Positions 1 through 10,080 of a stretch of DNA of 64,000 bases are shown here, piece after piece. The notes under the pieces are model-generated. The model had not been told where the DNA came from, ran no database searches, and was given only the letters and a program-made list of their open reading frames with translations. Position 1 is the first letter of the stretch. Each line of letters opens with the position of its first letter. This stretch comes from Spongiimicrobium salis. Lineage in GTDB: Bacteria > Bacteroidota > Bacteroidia > Flavobacteriales > Flavobacteriaceae. The stretch lies in the NCBI RefSeq assembly GCF_043678055.1, contig NZ_JBHEQA010000002.1, positions 434,001-498,000 of the forward strand, read 5' to 3'. The position numbers were made by a program, and so were the translations under genes.

Positions 1-51
1 GAGATTTCACGCACTCCGTATCATGCTGGCCGCATCCATCTTATATCAGAT

Positions 52-3000
52 CTAATTTAGATCTTTTAATAGCGTTTCTACCGCTTTTTGTAATTGAGTA
101 TCTTGTTTTTTTGCTTTGTCGTCGGGATTGTTATTGACCAAAATATCCGGTACTGCAGGTCCTAATTCCATGTTTTCCTGCGTGGCCTTTACGTACCAAC
201 CCCTAAACGGCATACGGACAAAAGAACCATCGATCAAACCTCTTCCTCCTGTGGATATTACGGCACCAAAAGTAGCTTCGCCGACCAATTTCCCAATACC
301 AAGGGTCTTAAAGGCGTGGGCAAAAATCTCAGCATTGGAATAGCTGGTGTGATTGCTAATGGCTATGGATGGCTTGGTCCAGGAAGCCAAGGGCAAACGC
401 TCGCTATAAGGATAGTAGTTAACAAACTTTTTATGCTCAGTGGCCAAGTTTTTTGCAGCACCTCGTGGTACGGTATAGGCGTGTTGCCGCACATTTAAAA
501 CGGCCATTAAATAGTCGGTGGTCCAGCCGCCTCCATTGTAGCGCACATCAATGACAATGCCTTCCTTACCTAAGCCCGCAGCGGTCAATTCTCTTTCAAA
601 ACGCTCAAAACTGGTCCAGTTCATGCCTTGAATATGAATATACCCCAATCTGCCGTTGGAGTACTTTTCCGTAAGGCGTTTCCGTTCTTTTACCCAGGCA
701 TTGTAATTTTCCAAACGATTACTGTTCTTAGGTCTGATCACAACCTCTCGGGTGTTATTTTTATTTTTGACTTCCAAGTATATTTTTTCATTGGCAGTCC
801 CGGTCAGCAGGCTATAAAAATTGGTTTTGGCTTTAAGTTTTTCTCCGTTGACGGCAGTAATGATATCTCCCGGGCTTAATTTGCTCGTTCCCCTATCCGC
901 GGGCATATTGGGAATCACTCCCAGTACTTTTAAATTCCCATTTTTCTGAGGTTCCAGTTCCAGACCAAGCTGGCCTGTGGATTCGCGTTGCAAATCTTCT
1001 CGTTGTCTGCCTCCCCGTAATCCCATATGGCTCGCGTTGATCTGCCCTAACATCCAGTTGAAAATTCTTTGGAAATCGGCTCTGGTAGAAGCTTTCATCG
1101 CTAAAGGTTTGTATTTCTTTTTTAGGGAAGTCCAATCTTGTCCATGAAAATCGGGATCATAAAAACCGTCATTGATGGCTTTCCAAGCTTCTTCAAAAAT
1201 CTGATCGGATTCCAGTGCATAATTGATATCCATCCGAGCTAAAGTCGGAAGATTTTCAGACTTGTCGCTCGCAAGGTTGATTCGTGCCAGATTTCCTCTT
1301 GATTTGGTATAATACAATTGGTTGTGTTTCTTGTTCAACACGATATTGGAAGGACGAGTATTTCCTTTGGTGATTTCTTTTCTATCCTTTCCGTCCCACT
1401 TGATTTTATACAGATCAGAAGTAATACTTTCATTTCCTCTCCCTCCATTTCCGGTGACATAATAGAAGGTTTTACCATCCTTGGAAATGGCCTGGACAAA
1501 TTCCCCTCCTGTATAAGAAGTTACTTGGTTTTGCCGTTCATGAATATCTTCAAAGTCGATACGAACAACCGCCTCGGTAGCCTTGTCTTCTTTTTTCGCC
1601 CCTTCCTTAGCCCTATTGGAAGAGTCTTCTGCTTCTTCTTCCCAATCCTGGGCTGTTTTTTCCCAATCTTCCTTATTGAGCCATACAAACCAAACATCGT
1701 AATCACTATTATTACGGTTTGAGGAAAAGGCCAATTTTTTTCCATCCTTACTCCAGATCGGATTTCTGTCTTGTTTTGGGTGTAGGGATACGTTGACGGG
1801 TTTTTGGGAGTTGTCTGCCCTATGGATATAAATTTCATCGTTAAAATCTAAATTGCCTAGGCTATAGGCCAACCATTTTGAATCTGGGGACCATGAAACA
1901 CCTCCTGGAGTGTCCCAACCATCTAAAAGTATTTTTTCATTAGACAATTTCCCGTTTTCATTAATGGCGGCAACAATAAGTTTTCCCCTACCTCGTATAA
2001 AGCTTATGGATTTACCATTCGGGGAAATGAGGGGGTTACTCTCCTCTGCCGTGGTCTTGGTAATCCTCGTTATTTTGTGCTTTAAGGTTTTAAAAAGATC
2101 GTTCTCCTTAGGGTCATCAGATTTCACCACAAAGAAATCGTTTTGTCCATCCCGGTCCGATACAAAGAACAAGGTGGTATCATTGATCCATTTCACCATT
2201 CTGTCCCTGTAAGGGGAATTTGAAACGTTGACCGTTCTGTTTTTCTCTTTATCGTTTTGGGTAATGAATATTTCACCGCGTACCACAACAGCGGAGAGCT
2301 TCCCATTGGGAGAAACGGCAACTTCACTAATATTCCCGGAAATGCGCTCGTGTTCTATAGGATCAAATTTATAGTCCGATTTGATGGCCAAGGGGATTAC
2401 TTTGGAGCTGGAAGTAGCGGTATTCATGTGATGTAATCGATCGCCTTGGATGGCTACAATATCTTTTCCGTTTTTACTTAAACGAAAGGAAAATATCCCC
2501 ATATCCTTGAAAGTACTATGTTGAGTTACGGTTCCTGTTTTACCCCCTTGGGCATCGATTTTTAGGCTATGTACATTGTAGCGCCCGCTGCGGGAAGATT
2601 GAAAGTAAATGGTGCTATTATCTGCCCATTGCGGATAAAAATCATTCCCATCATAATCCGTAAGTTGCGTGTAATTGTCCTTTTTGATATCATACAACCA
2701 GACATTCCTGTTTGCAGGTCCTCTATACGCTTCTCGCTCTAGCCGGCAAGAGCCTTTTACAAAAGCAATGAATTGACCGTTAGGCGATAAGGTGGCGTCA
2801 AAACCCAAGGAATTCATATAACGAGAGGGTGTTCCTCCTTCAGTACTGACCATATGTATTTCCGGTTCTCGTTCCACTTGCATGAAATTCCTTCGAGTTT
2901 CGAAAATCAAATGCCCGTCTGCCGTAAAATCGGTGATATTGTCATTGGTAGAGTGATACGTAATTCTCTTGGGAATGCCGCCTTCTTTTCCGATGACATA

Positions 3001-3267
3001 CACATCATTGTTGCCAAAGCGATTGCTGATGAAACTTATGGCAGTACCATCCGGACTCCAAATGGGCTTGGTATCATTTGCTTCATGGACTGTAATCCTT
3101 CGTAGATTAGTTCCGTTTACATTAGCCGTCCAGATGTCGCCCTGAAAATTAAAGGCAATGGTTTGTCCGTCCGGACTAATGGAGGGGGTGTTGATCAATG
3201 GGTTTTGCGCATAGGAAATGCTGAAAACCAGAAAAAGTAAGACCGTTAGTTGAATTGATGATTTCAT
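52..3267 (-). CDS. Secreted tricorn-type protease (S41 family)
   Basis: This 1071-residue protein resembles tricorn protease, a peptidase that degrades oligopeptides. A signal peptide (about residues 1-20, ending SYAQ) sends it to the periplasm or outside. The N-terminal ~670 residues are PD40/TolB-like propeller repeats (SPDGQTIAF, SPDGTAISF, SPDSKWLAY). A PDZ domain (about 765-850, with LSPGDIITAVNGE) and an S41 peptidase domain follow. Likely catalytic residues are His747 (ASHMG), Ser977 (TSYSNAE) and Glu1034 (MELGPAVPD); their spacing matches the His-Ser-Glu order of archaeal tricorn. Archaeal tricorn is cytosolic, whereas this version is exported. It lies 47 bases after a small membrane-protein gene and is probably the last gene of the VPS10-acylase-membrane protein run. 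Family call is firm; substrate unknown. Confidence 0.93.
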   Translation of the reverse strand: MKSSIQLTVLLFLVFSISYAQNPLINTPSISPDGQTIAFNFQGDIWTANVNGTNLRRITVHEANDTKPIWSPDGTAISFISNRFGNNDVYVIGKEGGIPKRITYHSTNDNITDFTADGHLIFETRRNFMQVEREPEIHMVSTEGGTPSRYMNSLGFDATLSPNGQFIAFVKGSCRLEREAYRGPANRNVWLYDIKKDNYTQLTDYDGNDFYPQWADNSTIYFQSSRSGRYNVHSLKIDAQGGKTGTVTQHSTFKDMGIFSFRLSKNGKDIVAIQGDRLHHMNTATSSSKVIPLAIKSDYKFDPIEHERISGNISEVAVSPNGKLSAVVVRGEIFITQNDKEKNRTVNVSNSPYRDRMVKWINDTTLFFVSDRDGQNDFFVVKSDDPKENDLFKTLKHKITRITKTTAEESNPLISPNGKSISFIRGRGKLIVAAINENGKLSNEKILLDGWDTPGGVSWSPDSKWLAYSLGNLDFNDEIYIHRADNSQKPVNVSLHPKQDRNPIWSKDGKKLAFSSNRNNSDYDVWFVWLNKEDWEKTAQDWEEEAEDSSNRAKEGAKKEDKATEAVVRIDFEDIHERQNQVTSYTGGEFVQAISKDGKTFYYVTGNGGRGNESITSDLYKIKWDGKDRKEITKGNTRPSNIVLNKKHNQLYYTKSRGNLARINLASDKSENLPTLARMDINYALESDQIFEEAWKAINDGFYDPDFHGQDWTSLKKKYKPLAMKASTRADFQRIFNWMLGQINASHMGLRGGRQREDLQRESTGQLGLELEPQKNGNLKVLGVIPNMPADRGTSKLSPGDIITAVNGEKLKAKTNFYSLLTGTANEKIYLEVKNKNNTREVVIRPKNSNRLENYNAWVKERKRLTEKYSNGRLGYIHIQGMNWTSFERFERELTAAGLGKEGIVIDVRYNGGGWTTDYLMAVLNVRQHAYTVPRGAAKNLATEHKKFVNYYPYSERLPLASWTKPSIAISNHTSYSNAEIFAHAFKTLGIGKLVGEATFGAVISTGGRGLIDGSFVRMPFRGWYVKATQENMELGPAVPDILVNNNPDDKAKKQDTQLQKAVETLLKDLN

Positions 3268-3314
3268 GAAAATAATTTGTGTGATTTGTACTTATTTTAA
3301 TCGATTAAAAGGAA

Positions 3315-3674
3315 TTAGATTTTAGGGCTTCCCAGATTGCGCAGCTGTCTCCCAAAAACAGCACTGATTCCGGCTGCCAAGCCACCAATCACTCCTGTAA
3401 GAAGAATAAGGATATAAGGATTCCCTCCTATTTGCAACAATTGGGATATTTTTTTGGCCAAGGTAAAGTCATTTGCACTGCTCTGTAGAAATGAATACAC
3501 CGCCCAATAACAACATATGGCCAAAAAGGGAACGAAAAATACTGCTGATTTTTGCAATGGGATTAACAAGGCAGTGATCAAAGCGGCTATCATGATGGAC
3601 CACCAAGGGAGAAAGAGAGACAATAACACCGCTAATATAAGAGTGGCTATAAAATTATAAATGTTCTTAGTCAT
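3315..3674 (-). CDS. Small four-helix membrane protein, unknown function
   Basis: I do not recognise a named family. The 119-residue product is strongly hydrophobic, with about four predicted transmembrane segments (roughly residues 8-25, 28-42, 46-66 and 88-108) and a short charged C-terminus. Its start overlaps the end of the penicillin-acylase-family gene by 8 bases, a sign of translational coupling, so it probably belongs to the same transcript. The glycine-rich last helix (GVIGGLAAGISAVFG) could mediate helix packing. A role in supporting the neighbouring exported acylase is possible but is guessed from position only. Confidence 0.75.
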   Translation of the reverse strand: MTKNIYNFIATLILAVLLSLFLPWWSIMIAALITALLIPLQKSAVFFVPFLAICCYWAVYSFLQSSANDFTLAKKISQLLQIGGNPYILILLTGVIGGLAAGISAVFGRQLRNLGSPKI

Positions 3675-6090
3675 GATGTGCCGGTATTAAGGTTTGCGTA
3701 CCGATAACGGCACTAGTCGTATTATTGGATTGCAAAAAATGAAGGCTATGGTATTTTCCAGCAGCCCAATCGTCTATAAAATTGTCGTAATATGTACTCC
3801 CTGGGTTACCAGATTGACCTCCAGGGTAGATGCCCAAAGCGGTTGGTGGAGATGTCATTTCTACAATCATTCTCCATGAAGGGCCATGATCTTCAGAAGT
3901 GGCATTCACAATATTGCGATCCCCTCCAATGGGAATATCAAATCTAGAGAAAGCCGGCAAGGCCTGTAACAAGTGGCCGGCATAGGTGCCTTTATAATTT
4001 ACCCAGGTATAATCTCCCTTTTCTGCTTTTATCTCGTTTAAACGTTTGGCGGCTTCCTTAAAGGCCAATACAAATAGATCTCTAGCAGTCTCGGTCCTAT
4101 CCTTGGTGGCTACAATATCCATAAACTCGTGATTCCCATGATTTTTAAGGAGATAAATCGTTTGGTAGGTATAAGGTGAAGTCAATGCCATGTTCTCTAC
4201 ATCCAATTCGTCCCAAAGCATGGTATATAATTTACCGTACCATTGCCGCCATATACTGGGCCCCACTTCATGGATATCGTTATTGAACTTCCAAGTGCTA
4301 ATTTCTTGGAGGATGATCTTTTCATCTCCAGTCAAGGAAGAAGTATCCATATGTTCCAGCATATAAGGTACTAATTCTTCAGCTTTGAGGTTGTGATTGT
4401 TGTTGTGCAAATCCTTGAAATCTTGTACACTGATTTTGTCTTTAGTGCTAAAAAAATCGTTGATTACACGGTTTCTGTAGGTTTCATAGCCATCATTAAA
4501 AACATAATAAGGATAGTTTTCATCTACAGGATGCTGATTGGCAGAGCTGACAAAACCCCGTTCCGGGTTTTTGGTATGGGCATTGAACTGTTGCGGAATA
4601 TACGATTGCCAGTCGTTTTCAGGAAGACTCCCATCCATTAGAAATTTCCCTTGACCTTCCCATTTATTGGCAAACTTCCCTTGGATCCATAAGGCAATAT
4701 CACCTTCCGTAGAGGCAAATACAAAATTTTGTGCCGGGGCATTCCAATACTGTAAAGCACTAACATAGTCATCATAGTTTTTGGCTTTATTGAGCGCAAT
4801 AAAGGTTTTCTGGTTATTGCCTCCATCGTGACCTATCCACCGCATAGCATAGCCCGAACGTTCATTGTCCGATCGAAAATTTTTATCGAAGACCACAGGA
4901 CCATGATGCGTATACAATACAGAGTCCTTGAAGTTTTCTTTGCCTTTTATCTTAATGTCCTCAATCCTCAAACGAACGTCTTTCCATTGCTCATTATAGC
5001 GGTATTTCGTACGGTCTTTATTGAAGGCTACTTTATACCAGTCGATAACATCTCTGGTGGCATTGGTTTCACCCCAGGCAATGTGTTGATTAAAACCAGA
5101 AATAACGCCCAATGCCCCTGGAATCGTTGCGCCAAAGGCATTGTGTTCCGGAGTACTCAATTGCATGATGAACCAGATGGCGGGTAAATTGAGTCCCAAG
5201 TGCGGATCGTTGGCCAATATGGGATTTCCGCTTACGGATTTTGTTCCTGAAACTGCCCAGTTATTGCTCCCATTGTCCGGATGTGGTTTAGCTATCGTTT
5301 CTACAATGGTATCTAAAACCACTTGGGATTCTGGTAGTGCTGTCTGTGGCACATCGATAAAACTCCAGTCCGTATCCTTCGGGATCACAGGGTCGTTACT
5401 ATCGAAGAAGTCTGGAAAGAGCAAATCAAAATTTTCCTTTCCAATAAGGCGGAGTACATTGGTGTATTCCAGATCATCGTCATAACCTGCCAACATCTTG
5501 GTCATATACATTAATAGCAAGGCCGTTTTTTTGGGCGACCAAGCTTCAGGCGCGTAATCCAAAAGCTTGTATTCTACCGGATAATCTTTAGGGTCCAATT
5601 GATCGATATAGGCATTTACCCCGTCTGCATAATCCTGCACAAAAGCTAAGGTCTCGGTATCATATTGCTCCATATAGGCAATGGCTTGATCTGCGCCATA
5701 GCCCATGCCCCGTCTTCGTTCTGATCGGTCATAATTTAAGGCGCCTTCACCAAAGATTTCGGATAAGCGTCCGGCTGCGGCATGTGTTTGGAATTCCAAT
5801 TGCCATAGGCGATGTTTCGCTGTTAAATAGCCTTGCGCTTTATAGAGGTCATGTTCGTTTTGTGCAAAGACATGGGGAATCAGCTGTTCATCATAGTGCA
5901 CGGTCACTTCTTCTGTTAATCCAGGGATAAGGATTTCACCAGTAATGGATTCATCGCCTTCATTTTGCCAAATGCCCGAGCTAGGATTTAAAAATTTTCC
6001 CAAGGGCGGAATGGCACCCAATTTTGTATGTAAAACATAAAAAATTCCGATGGTGAGTATAAAGGAGATAGCGAGTTTAAGGTATTTCAT
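3667..6090 (-). CDS. Penicillin acylase family amidohydrolase
   Basis: This is an Ntn-hydrolase of the penicillin/AHL acylase family (807 residues). Such enzymes are made as precursors, exported, and cut autocatalytically to expose an N-terminal Ser, Cys or Thr on the beta chain; they hydrolyse amide bonds of acylated small molecules. An N-terminal hydrophobic segment (about 6-22) suggests export or anchoring. The alpha-chain region contains EVTVHYDEQLIPHVFAQN and AAAGRLSEIFGEGAL. The processing site lies in DNGSNNWAVSG, making Ser275 the predicted nucleophile, and NDPHLGLNLPAIW follows as is usual. It starts 16 bases after the VPS10 gene and overlaps the next gene by 8 bases, so it sits mid-operon. 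The true substrate (N-acyl homoserine lactone, N-acyl amino acid, beta-lactam) cannot be read from sequence. Confidence 0.93.
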   Translation of the reverse strand: MKYLKLAISFILTIGIFYVLHTKLGAIPPLGKFLNPSSGIWQNEGDESITGEILIPGLTEEVTVHYDEQLIPHVFAQNEHDLYKAQGYLTAKHRLWQLEFQTHAAAGRLSEIFGEGALNYDRSERRRGMGYGADQAIAYMEQYDTETLAFVQDYADGVNAYIDQLDPKDYPVEYKLLDYAPEAWSPKKTALLLMYMTKMLAGYDDDLEYTNVLRLIGKENFDLLFPDFFDSNDPVIPKDTDWSFIDVPQTALPESQVVLDTIVETIAKPHPDNGSNNWAVSGTKSVSGNPILANDPHLGLNLPAIWFIMQLSTPEHNAFGATIPGALGVISGFNQHIAWGETNATRDVIDWYKVAFNKDRTKYRYNEQWKDVRLRIEDIKIKGKENFKDSVLYTHHGPVVFDKNFRSDNERSGYAMRWIGHDGGNNQKTFIALNKAKNYDDYVSALQYWNAPAQNFVFASTEGDIALWIQGKFANKWEGQGKFLMDGSLPENDWQSYIPQQFNAHTKNPERGFVSSANQHPVDENYPYYVFNDGYETYRNRVINDFFSTKDKISVQDFKDLHNNNHNLKAEELVPYMLEHMDTSSLTGDEKIILQEISTWKFNNDIHEVGPSIWRQWYGKLYTMLWDELDVENMALTSPYTYQTIYLLKNHGNHEFMDIVATKDRTETARDLFVLAFKEAAKRLNEIKAEKGDYTWVNYKGTYAGHLLQALPAFSRFDIPIGGDRNIVNATSEDHGPSWRMIVEMTSPPTALGIYPGGQSGNPGSTYYDNFIDDWAAGKYHSLHFLQSNNTTSAVIGTQTLIPAHHD

Positions 6091-6106
6091 GAGGTAGCCT
6101 ATAAAT

Positions 6107-9100
6107 TTAGTGCACGTTATTTTTAATCGCTGTAAAATCGGTCATCAATTCGTCATAGCGTTCCATCACATCTACACCAATGACCTGATCGGCACCATTT
6201 ACAATATTGTAGATATAAGAAATCTGTGCGATTAACATTTGTTGCGGATAGGCCCCTTTGTCATTCTTGAGTTGTTTTAAAGCGGCTTTTAGCTGTTCTA
6301 ATCGGCCTGTGGTACTATCTTCTTTAGGGTCCAATTTTTTAATTTCCTTTTCTAAGCGATCTTGCAATTGTCTAGCCTCAGACAACAATGCCAATATCTT
6401 GTCTTGCATGTCTTGCTGTTTTCCAAACAAAGCCTTGGTCATGCCCTCTGCTTTGACCCTAGGGTCCATCATCACTTCAAATTCCTGTGTCATTGTCTTA
6501 TCTCCTAGGGTGAGCTTGGCGGTGTACTGGCCAGGAGCTACCAAGGGACCATTCTTATAACGTCTATTCTTTGTCTTATGCCAAGGCCCTTTTTTACGAA
6601 GGTCCCACTCAAATCGATGCAAACCTTTCCTTGCTTTTAGCTTTTTACTGACATAGCGAAAGAGGGTATTTAGCCCCATATCCTCTACCTCTGTTACCGA
6701 AGATTTCAATAAGGTGCTATCACTTAAAATGGTAGTAACGGGTTCTTTCTGGGCATTCAGTATTTCTAGTTTCACCCCTTTGGTGGCCTCGGGCAAATAG
6801 TAATCGATATAGACCGCTGTTCTGGGATATTTGGGGAAACTGTTCCCTGCGCGTATTTTTGGGTAGCGATAGCGTATGGTAGTATCGGGTTTAAAAAGGT
6901 GGGGTGTACCCCCTAGTTTGGGCATTTTAGGGTCGCGTAAACTGGTAATATTATCCAAAATCCAAAATCCGCGCCCCATGGTACTCAATACTAAATCGCC
7001 TCTAAAGATTTTTAGGTCCGTAATGGGGGTCACAGGAAGGTTTTGTTGAAAGGATTGCCAGCTGCTTCCATCATTGAAGGAGACATAGATACCATATTCT
7101 GTACCAGCATACAATAAACCAGGTTTTATGGGATCTTCACGTAAGACACGTGCCGTATGATCACTAGGAATACCGTTGGTTGCCTTGCTTAGTAAAGTCC
7201 AGTTTTTTCCATAATCTGTAGTTTTATAGAAATAAGGCTTGGTGTCGCCCAAGAGATGACGATCCACTGCAATATAAGCCGTGGCCAGATCGTGCAGGGA
7301 CGCAGCAATGGATTCTACCCTACCTCCTTTTGGCAATTTTTTTGGCGTCACATTTTGCCAGGTCTTGCCCCCATCCTTGGTGATGGAAACCACCCCATCA
7401 TTGGAACCCGTCCAGATCAAGCCTTGCTGTAAAGGGGATTCCCGTATGGAATATAAGGTACTATAATATTCCTCTCCGGTAATATCACGAGTAATAGGGC
7501 TCCCTGAAATTACTTGTTTGTCCGCTTCAAAGGCGGTTAAATCCGGAGAAATGGTTTCCCAGGAATATCCATCGGAATCTGTTTTGTGTAAGAACTGTGA
7601 TCCATGATAAACCACGTCGGGATTATGTGGCGACACATGGATAGGGGCCACGCGTTGAAAGCGGTATTTTAAATCCTTTGGATTGTGCCCATATATATTG
7701 CTTGCCCCCACATAATAGCTTTTCTCAATTCCGGTCAATTTATTAAAGACCCCAAAACGTCCTTTACAATTCGCATACACGATATTGGGATTGCCCGGTT
7801 TGGGCACGGCAGGGCCTGTTTCACAGCCCCCGGTATTGATGATCCAGGCCGTTCCTGTTTGTTGTACCGCAGTAGGCGGAAAACTCGGTACGGCAATGGT
7901 AGTATAATTGTCTTGCTGCCCCGCATATAGCCAATAGGGATATTGGTCGTCCACTTCCACCTGATAGAGTTCTGCTGTAGGCTGATTGAATTGTGTGGAC
8001 CAGGTCTCTCCTCCATTAAAACTTACATTGGCACCCCCGTCATTGGCCTGAATTAGGAGTTGTGGGTTATTTGGGTTTAACCAAATATCGTGATTGTCAC
8101 CGTGAGGCACTTGTATGACTTTCCAGGTTTTTCCACCATCAATGGATTTTATGAGCGGATTGGCATTGGAATATATGATATCAGGATTGGTAGGATCTAA
8201 TTCCACATTGGTATAATAAAAAGGGCGGTTTACCAAACGGATGTCATCCGAAACATGGGTAAAGGACTTTCCTTGATCTACGGATTTATACAATCCTTGT
8301 TCCCCTTCAGGTGCCTCGATCACAGCATTCAGAATACTGGAATTGGCAGGAGAAACGGCCAGATCGATTTTTCCAATCGTATTCTTGGGCAGCCCATTCT
8401 CCAATTTAGTCCAATCTTTGCCCCCATTCACCGATTTATAGATGCCTCCTTCCGCTTTGGTACCACCAGAAATGATGGTCCATGGTTTGCGTTGGCCCTT
8501 CCAAGCAGCCGCATAAATTACATTAGGGTTTCCTGGAAGTAATTCGAGATCTGAAAACCCTACCTTTTCGGAAACAAATAAAACCTTCTCCCAACTTTCC
8601 CCACCATCTGTTGTTTTAAATATCCCGCGTTCCGCATTATCTTTGAAGGCATTACCAATAGCCGCCACCCAAACGACATTACTATTGCGGGGATCAATTT
8701 CCACCGCACCAATTTGCCCCACATTTTTAAGTCCGATATGCTCCCATGTCTTACCCGCATCTATGGATTTGTACATCCCTTTTCCACTGATAATGTTGCT
8801 TCGGAGTCCGTCTGAACCCGTACCAACGTACACAATGTTGGGATCATTTTCAGCTACTTGAATTGCTCCAATGGAGGGTGTTTCGAAGAATCCATCAGAA
8901 ATATTGTTCCAAGTGGTCCCATAATCTTCGGACTTCCATACGCCTCCTCCCGATGCACCCAAATAAAAGGTTCCTGGAAGTGAGGCAACCCCGGTTACCG
9001 TGGTTACCCTACCGCCTCTGGATGGGCCTACCGTACGGTATTTCAGGGCTTCAAAGCTTTGAGAAAAGGTCATCCCAAAAGCCAGAAATGAAAATAGGAA

Positions 9101-9127
9101 TAGTCTTAGAGATAAAGAGAAGTTCAT
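6107..9127 (-). CDS. VPS10/sortilin-type BNR-repeat secreted protein
   Basis: This is a 1006-residue exported protein dominated by BNR (Asp-box) repeats of the form S.DGGKTW, the ten-bladed propeller type of VPS10/sortilin proteins. Such proteins are often labelled 'glycosyl hydrolase', but no sialidase catalytic set is visible. I place the start at the ATG at 9127 because a classic signal peptide follows directly (MNFSLSLRLFLFSFLAFG...FSQ); an in-frame extension to 9229 would put 34 polar residues before it. The C-terminal part (about 880-1006) has an Ig-like strand region (APGQYTAKLTLG) and a coiled-coil-like tail. The penicillin-acylase gene follows after 16 bases, so they are probably cotranscribed. 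The 290-base stretch upstream holds no gene. Binding or chaperone role is inferred. Confidence 0.9.
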   Translation of the reverse strand: MNFSLSLRLFLFSFLAFGMTFSQSFEALKYRTVGPSRGGRVTTVTGVASLPGTFYLGASGGGVWKSEDYGTTWNNISDGFFETPSIGAIQVAENDPNIVYVGTGSDGLRSNIISGKGMYKSIDAGKTWEHIGLKNVGQIGAVEIDPRNSNVVWVAAIGNAFKDNAERGIFKTTDGGESWEKVLFVSEKVGFSDLELLPGNPNVIYAAAWKGQRKPWTIISGGTKAEGGIYKSVNGGKDWTKLENGLPKNTIGKIDLAVSPANSSILNAVIEAPEGEQGLYKSVDQGKSFTHVSDDIRLVNRPFYYTNVELDPTNPDIIYSNANPLIKSIDGGKTWKVIQVPHGDNHDIWLNPNNPQLLIQANDGGANVSFNGGETWSTQFNQPTAELYQVEVDDQYPYWLYAGQQDNYTTIAVPSFPPTAVQQTGTAWIINTGGCETGPAVPKPGNPNIVYANCKGRFGVFNKLTGIEKSYYVGASNIYGHNPKDLKYRFQRVAPIHVSPHNPDVVYHGSQFLHKTDSDGYSWETISPDLTAFEADKQVISGSPITRDITGEEYYSTLYSIRESPLQQGLIWTGSNDGVVSITKDGGKTWQNVTPKKLPKGGRVESIAASLHDLATAYIAVDRHLLGDTKPYFYKTTDYGKNWTLLSKATNGIPSDHTARVLREDPIKPGLLYAGTEYGIYVSFNDGSSWQSFQQNLPVTPITDLKIFRGDLVLSTMGRGFWILDNITSLRDPKMPKLGGTPHLFKPDTTIRYRYPKIRAGNSFPKYPRTAVYIDYYLPEATKGVKLEILNAQKEPVTTILSDSTLLKSSVTEVEDMGLNTLFRYVSKKLKARKGLHRFEWDLRKKGPWHKTKNRRYKNGPLVAPGQYTAKLTLGDKTMTQEFEVMMDPRVKAEGMTKALFGKQQDMQDKILALLSEARQLQDRLEKEIKKLDPKEDSTTGRLEQLKAALKQLKNDKGAYPQQMLIAQISYIYNIVNGADQVIGVDVMERYDELMTDFTAIKNNVH

Positions 9128-9417
9128 GTGAATATATGGATTAGGTAGTACTGAATTTTTAAATTGCGGTTGCGCATTAAATTTTGGAAGTAATTCCTGA
9201 ATATTTTGCGAATGGATCCCATTTCCCAAGGAATCCGAACAATTCTGAAAGACAAAAATCTCATTTTTTTAAGCTCCTTATTTAATTCAAAACAATTGAA
9301 GTGGCGGTATGGTTTATAATCATTTATTTGCGCTTTTGAATATAGGAATAATAGACAAAACTTAGGGCATTTTCTTCCAAAAGCTGTACTATCTTCAATC
9401 ACAATTTTACAAATCCC

Positions 9418-9951
9418 TTATCCTTGTTTAGGGCGGAATACGTTCATCTCCTTTACATCTGTCTCCAAGTAAGGCCCTCCTATCAGATCAATACAATATG
9501 GAATGGCCGGAAATACGGCTTCCAGACATTCCCGAATAGATTTTGGTTTACCGGGAAGATTAATGATTAAGGTGCTACCACGAATTCCCGCCGTCTGGCG
9601 CGAAAGAATGGCAGTAGGCACATATTGCAAACTCACCTGCCGCATCTGCTCCCCAAAACCAGGAAGTAATTTTTCGCAAACGGCCACAGTGGCTTCGGGG
9701 GTCACATCCCGTTGGGCAGGTCCTGTACCACCCGTGGTTACAATCAGACAACAGGTTTTCTGATCGGCCATATGGATCAATTCTTTTTCGAGCAAATCCT
9801 GTTCATCGGGAATAACGGCGTACTCTGCTTCCCAGGGACTAGACAACCATAGCTGTAATAAGCGCTTGACCTCCTGACCAGGCAAATCGGAGTATTCACC
9901 ACGACTGGCGCGATCCGACACATTGATAATACCAATTTTTGTTTTTCCCAT
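9418..9951 (-). CDS. mogA: Molybdopterin adenylyltransferase
   Basis: MogA adenylates molybdopterin (MPT + ATP to MPT-AMP + PPi), the step before molybdate insertion in molybdenum cofactor synthesis, in the cytoplasm. The 177-residue length fits MogA. Visible signatures are the N-terminal strand IGIINVSDRASRGEYSD, the nucleotide/molybdopterin loop TTGGTGPAQRDVTPEAT (about 72-88), PGFGEQMRQ, and the MogA-typical C-terminus LPGKPKSI...PYCIDLIGGPYLET. The related MoaB lacks this last segment, so MogA is preferred. The gene stands alone; no other moa/moe/mob gene is in the window. It lies 129 bases after the DUF1826 gene on the same strand but has no obvious functional link to it. Confidence 0.93.
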   Translation of the reverse strand: MGKTKIGIINVSDRASRGEYSDLPGQEVKRLLQLWLSSPWEAEYAVIPDEQDLLEKELIHMADQKTCCLIVTTGGTGPAQRDVTPEATVAVCEKLLPGFGEQMRQVSLQYVPTAILSRQTAGIRGSTLIINLPGKPKSIRECLEAVFPAIPYCIDLIGGPYLETDVKEMNVFRPKQG

Positions 9952-10080
9952 TATATCATCAGTTTTAGCATTCTACAAGCGCAATTATTTCAAAAATAAA
10001 AGAAATAAAGATCATGCCCCTTTTGGGATTTCATTATCTCAAAGCCCATGGGCCTCAACATCCTCTTTGTTTTTGGAATA

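Noticed and set aside
9124..9402. Open frame of 92 codons on the minus strand upstream of the first VPS10 gene
   Set aside because: It has no family features and overlaps the signal-peptide start of the VPS10 gene in another frame; its composition looks like AT-rich non-coding DNA.
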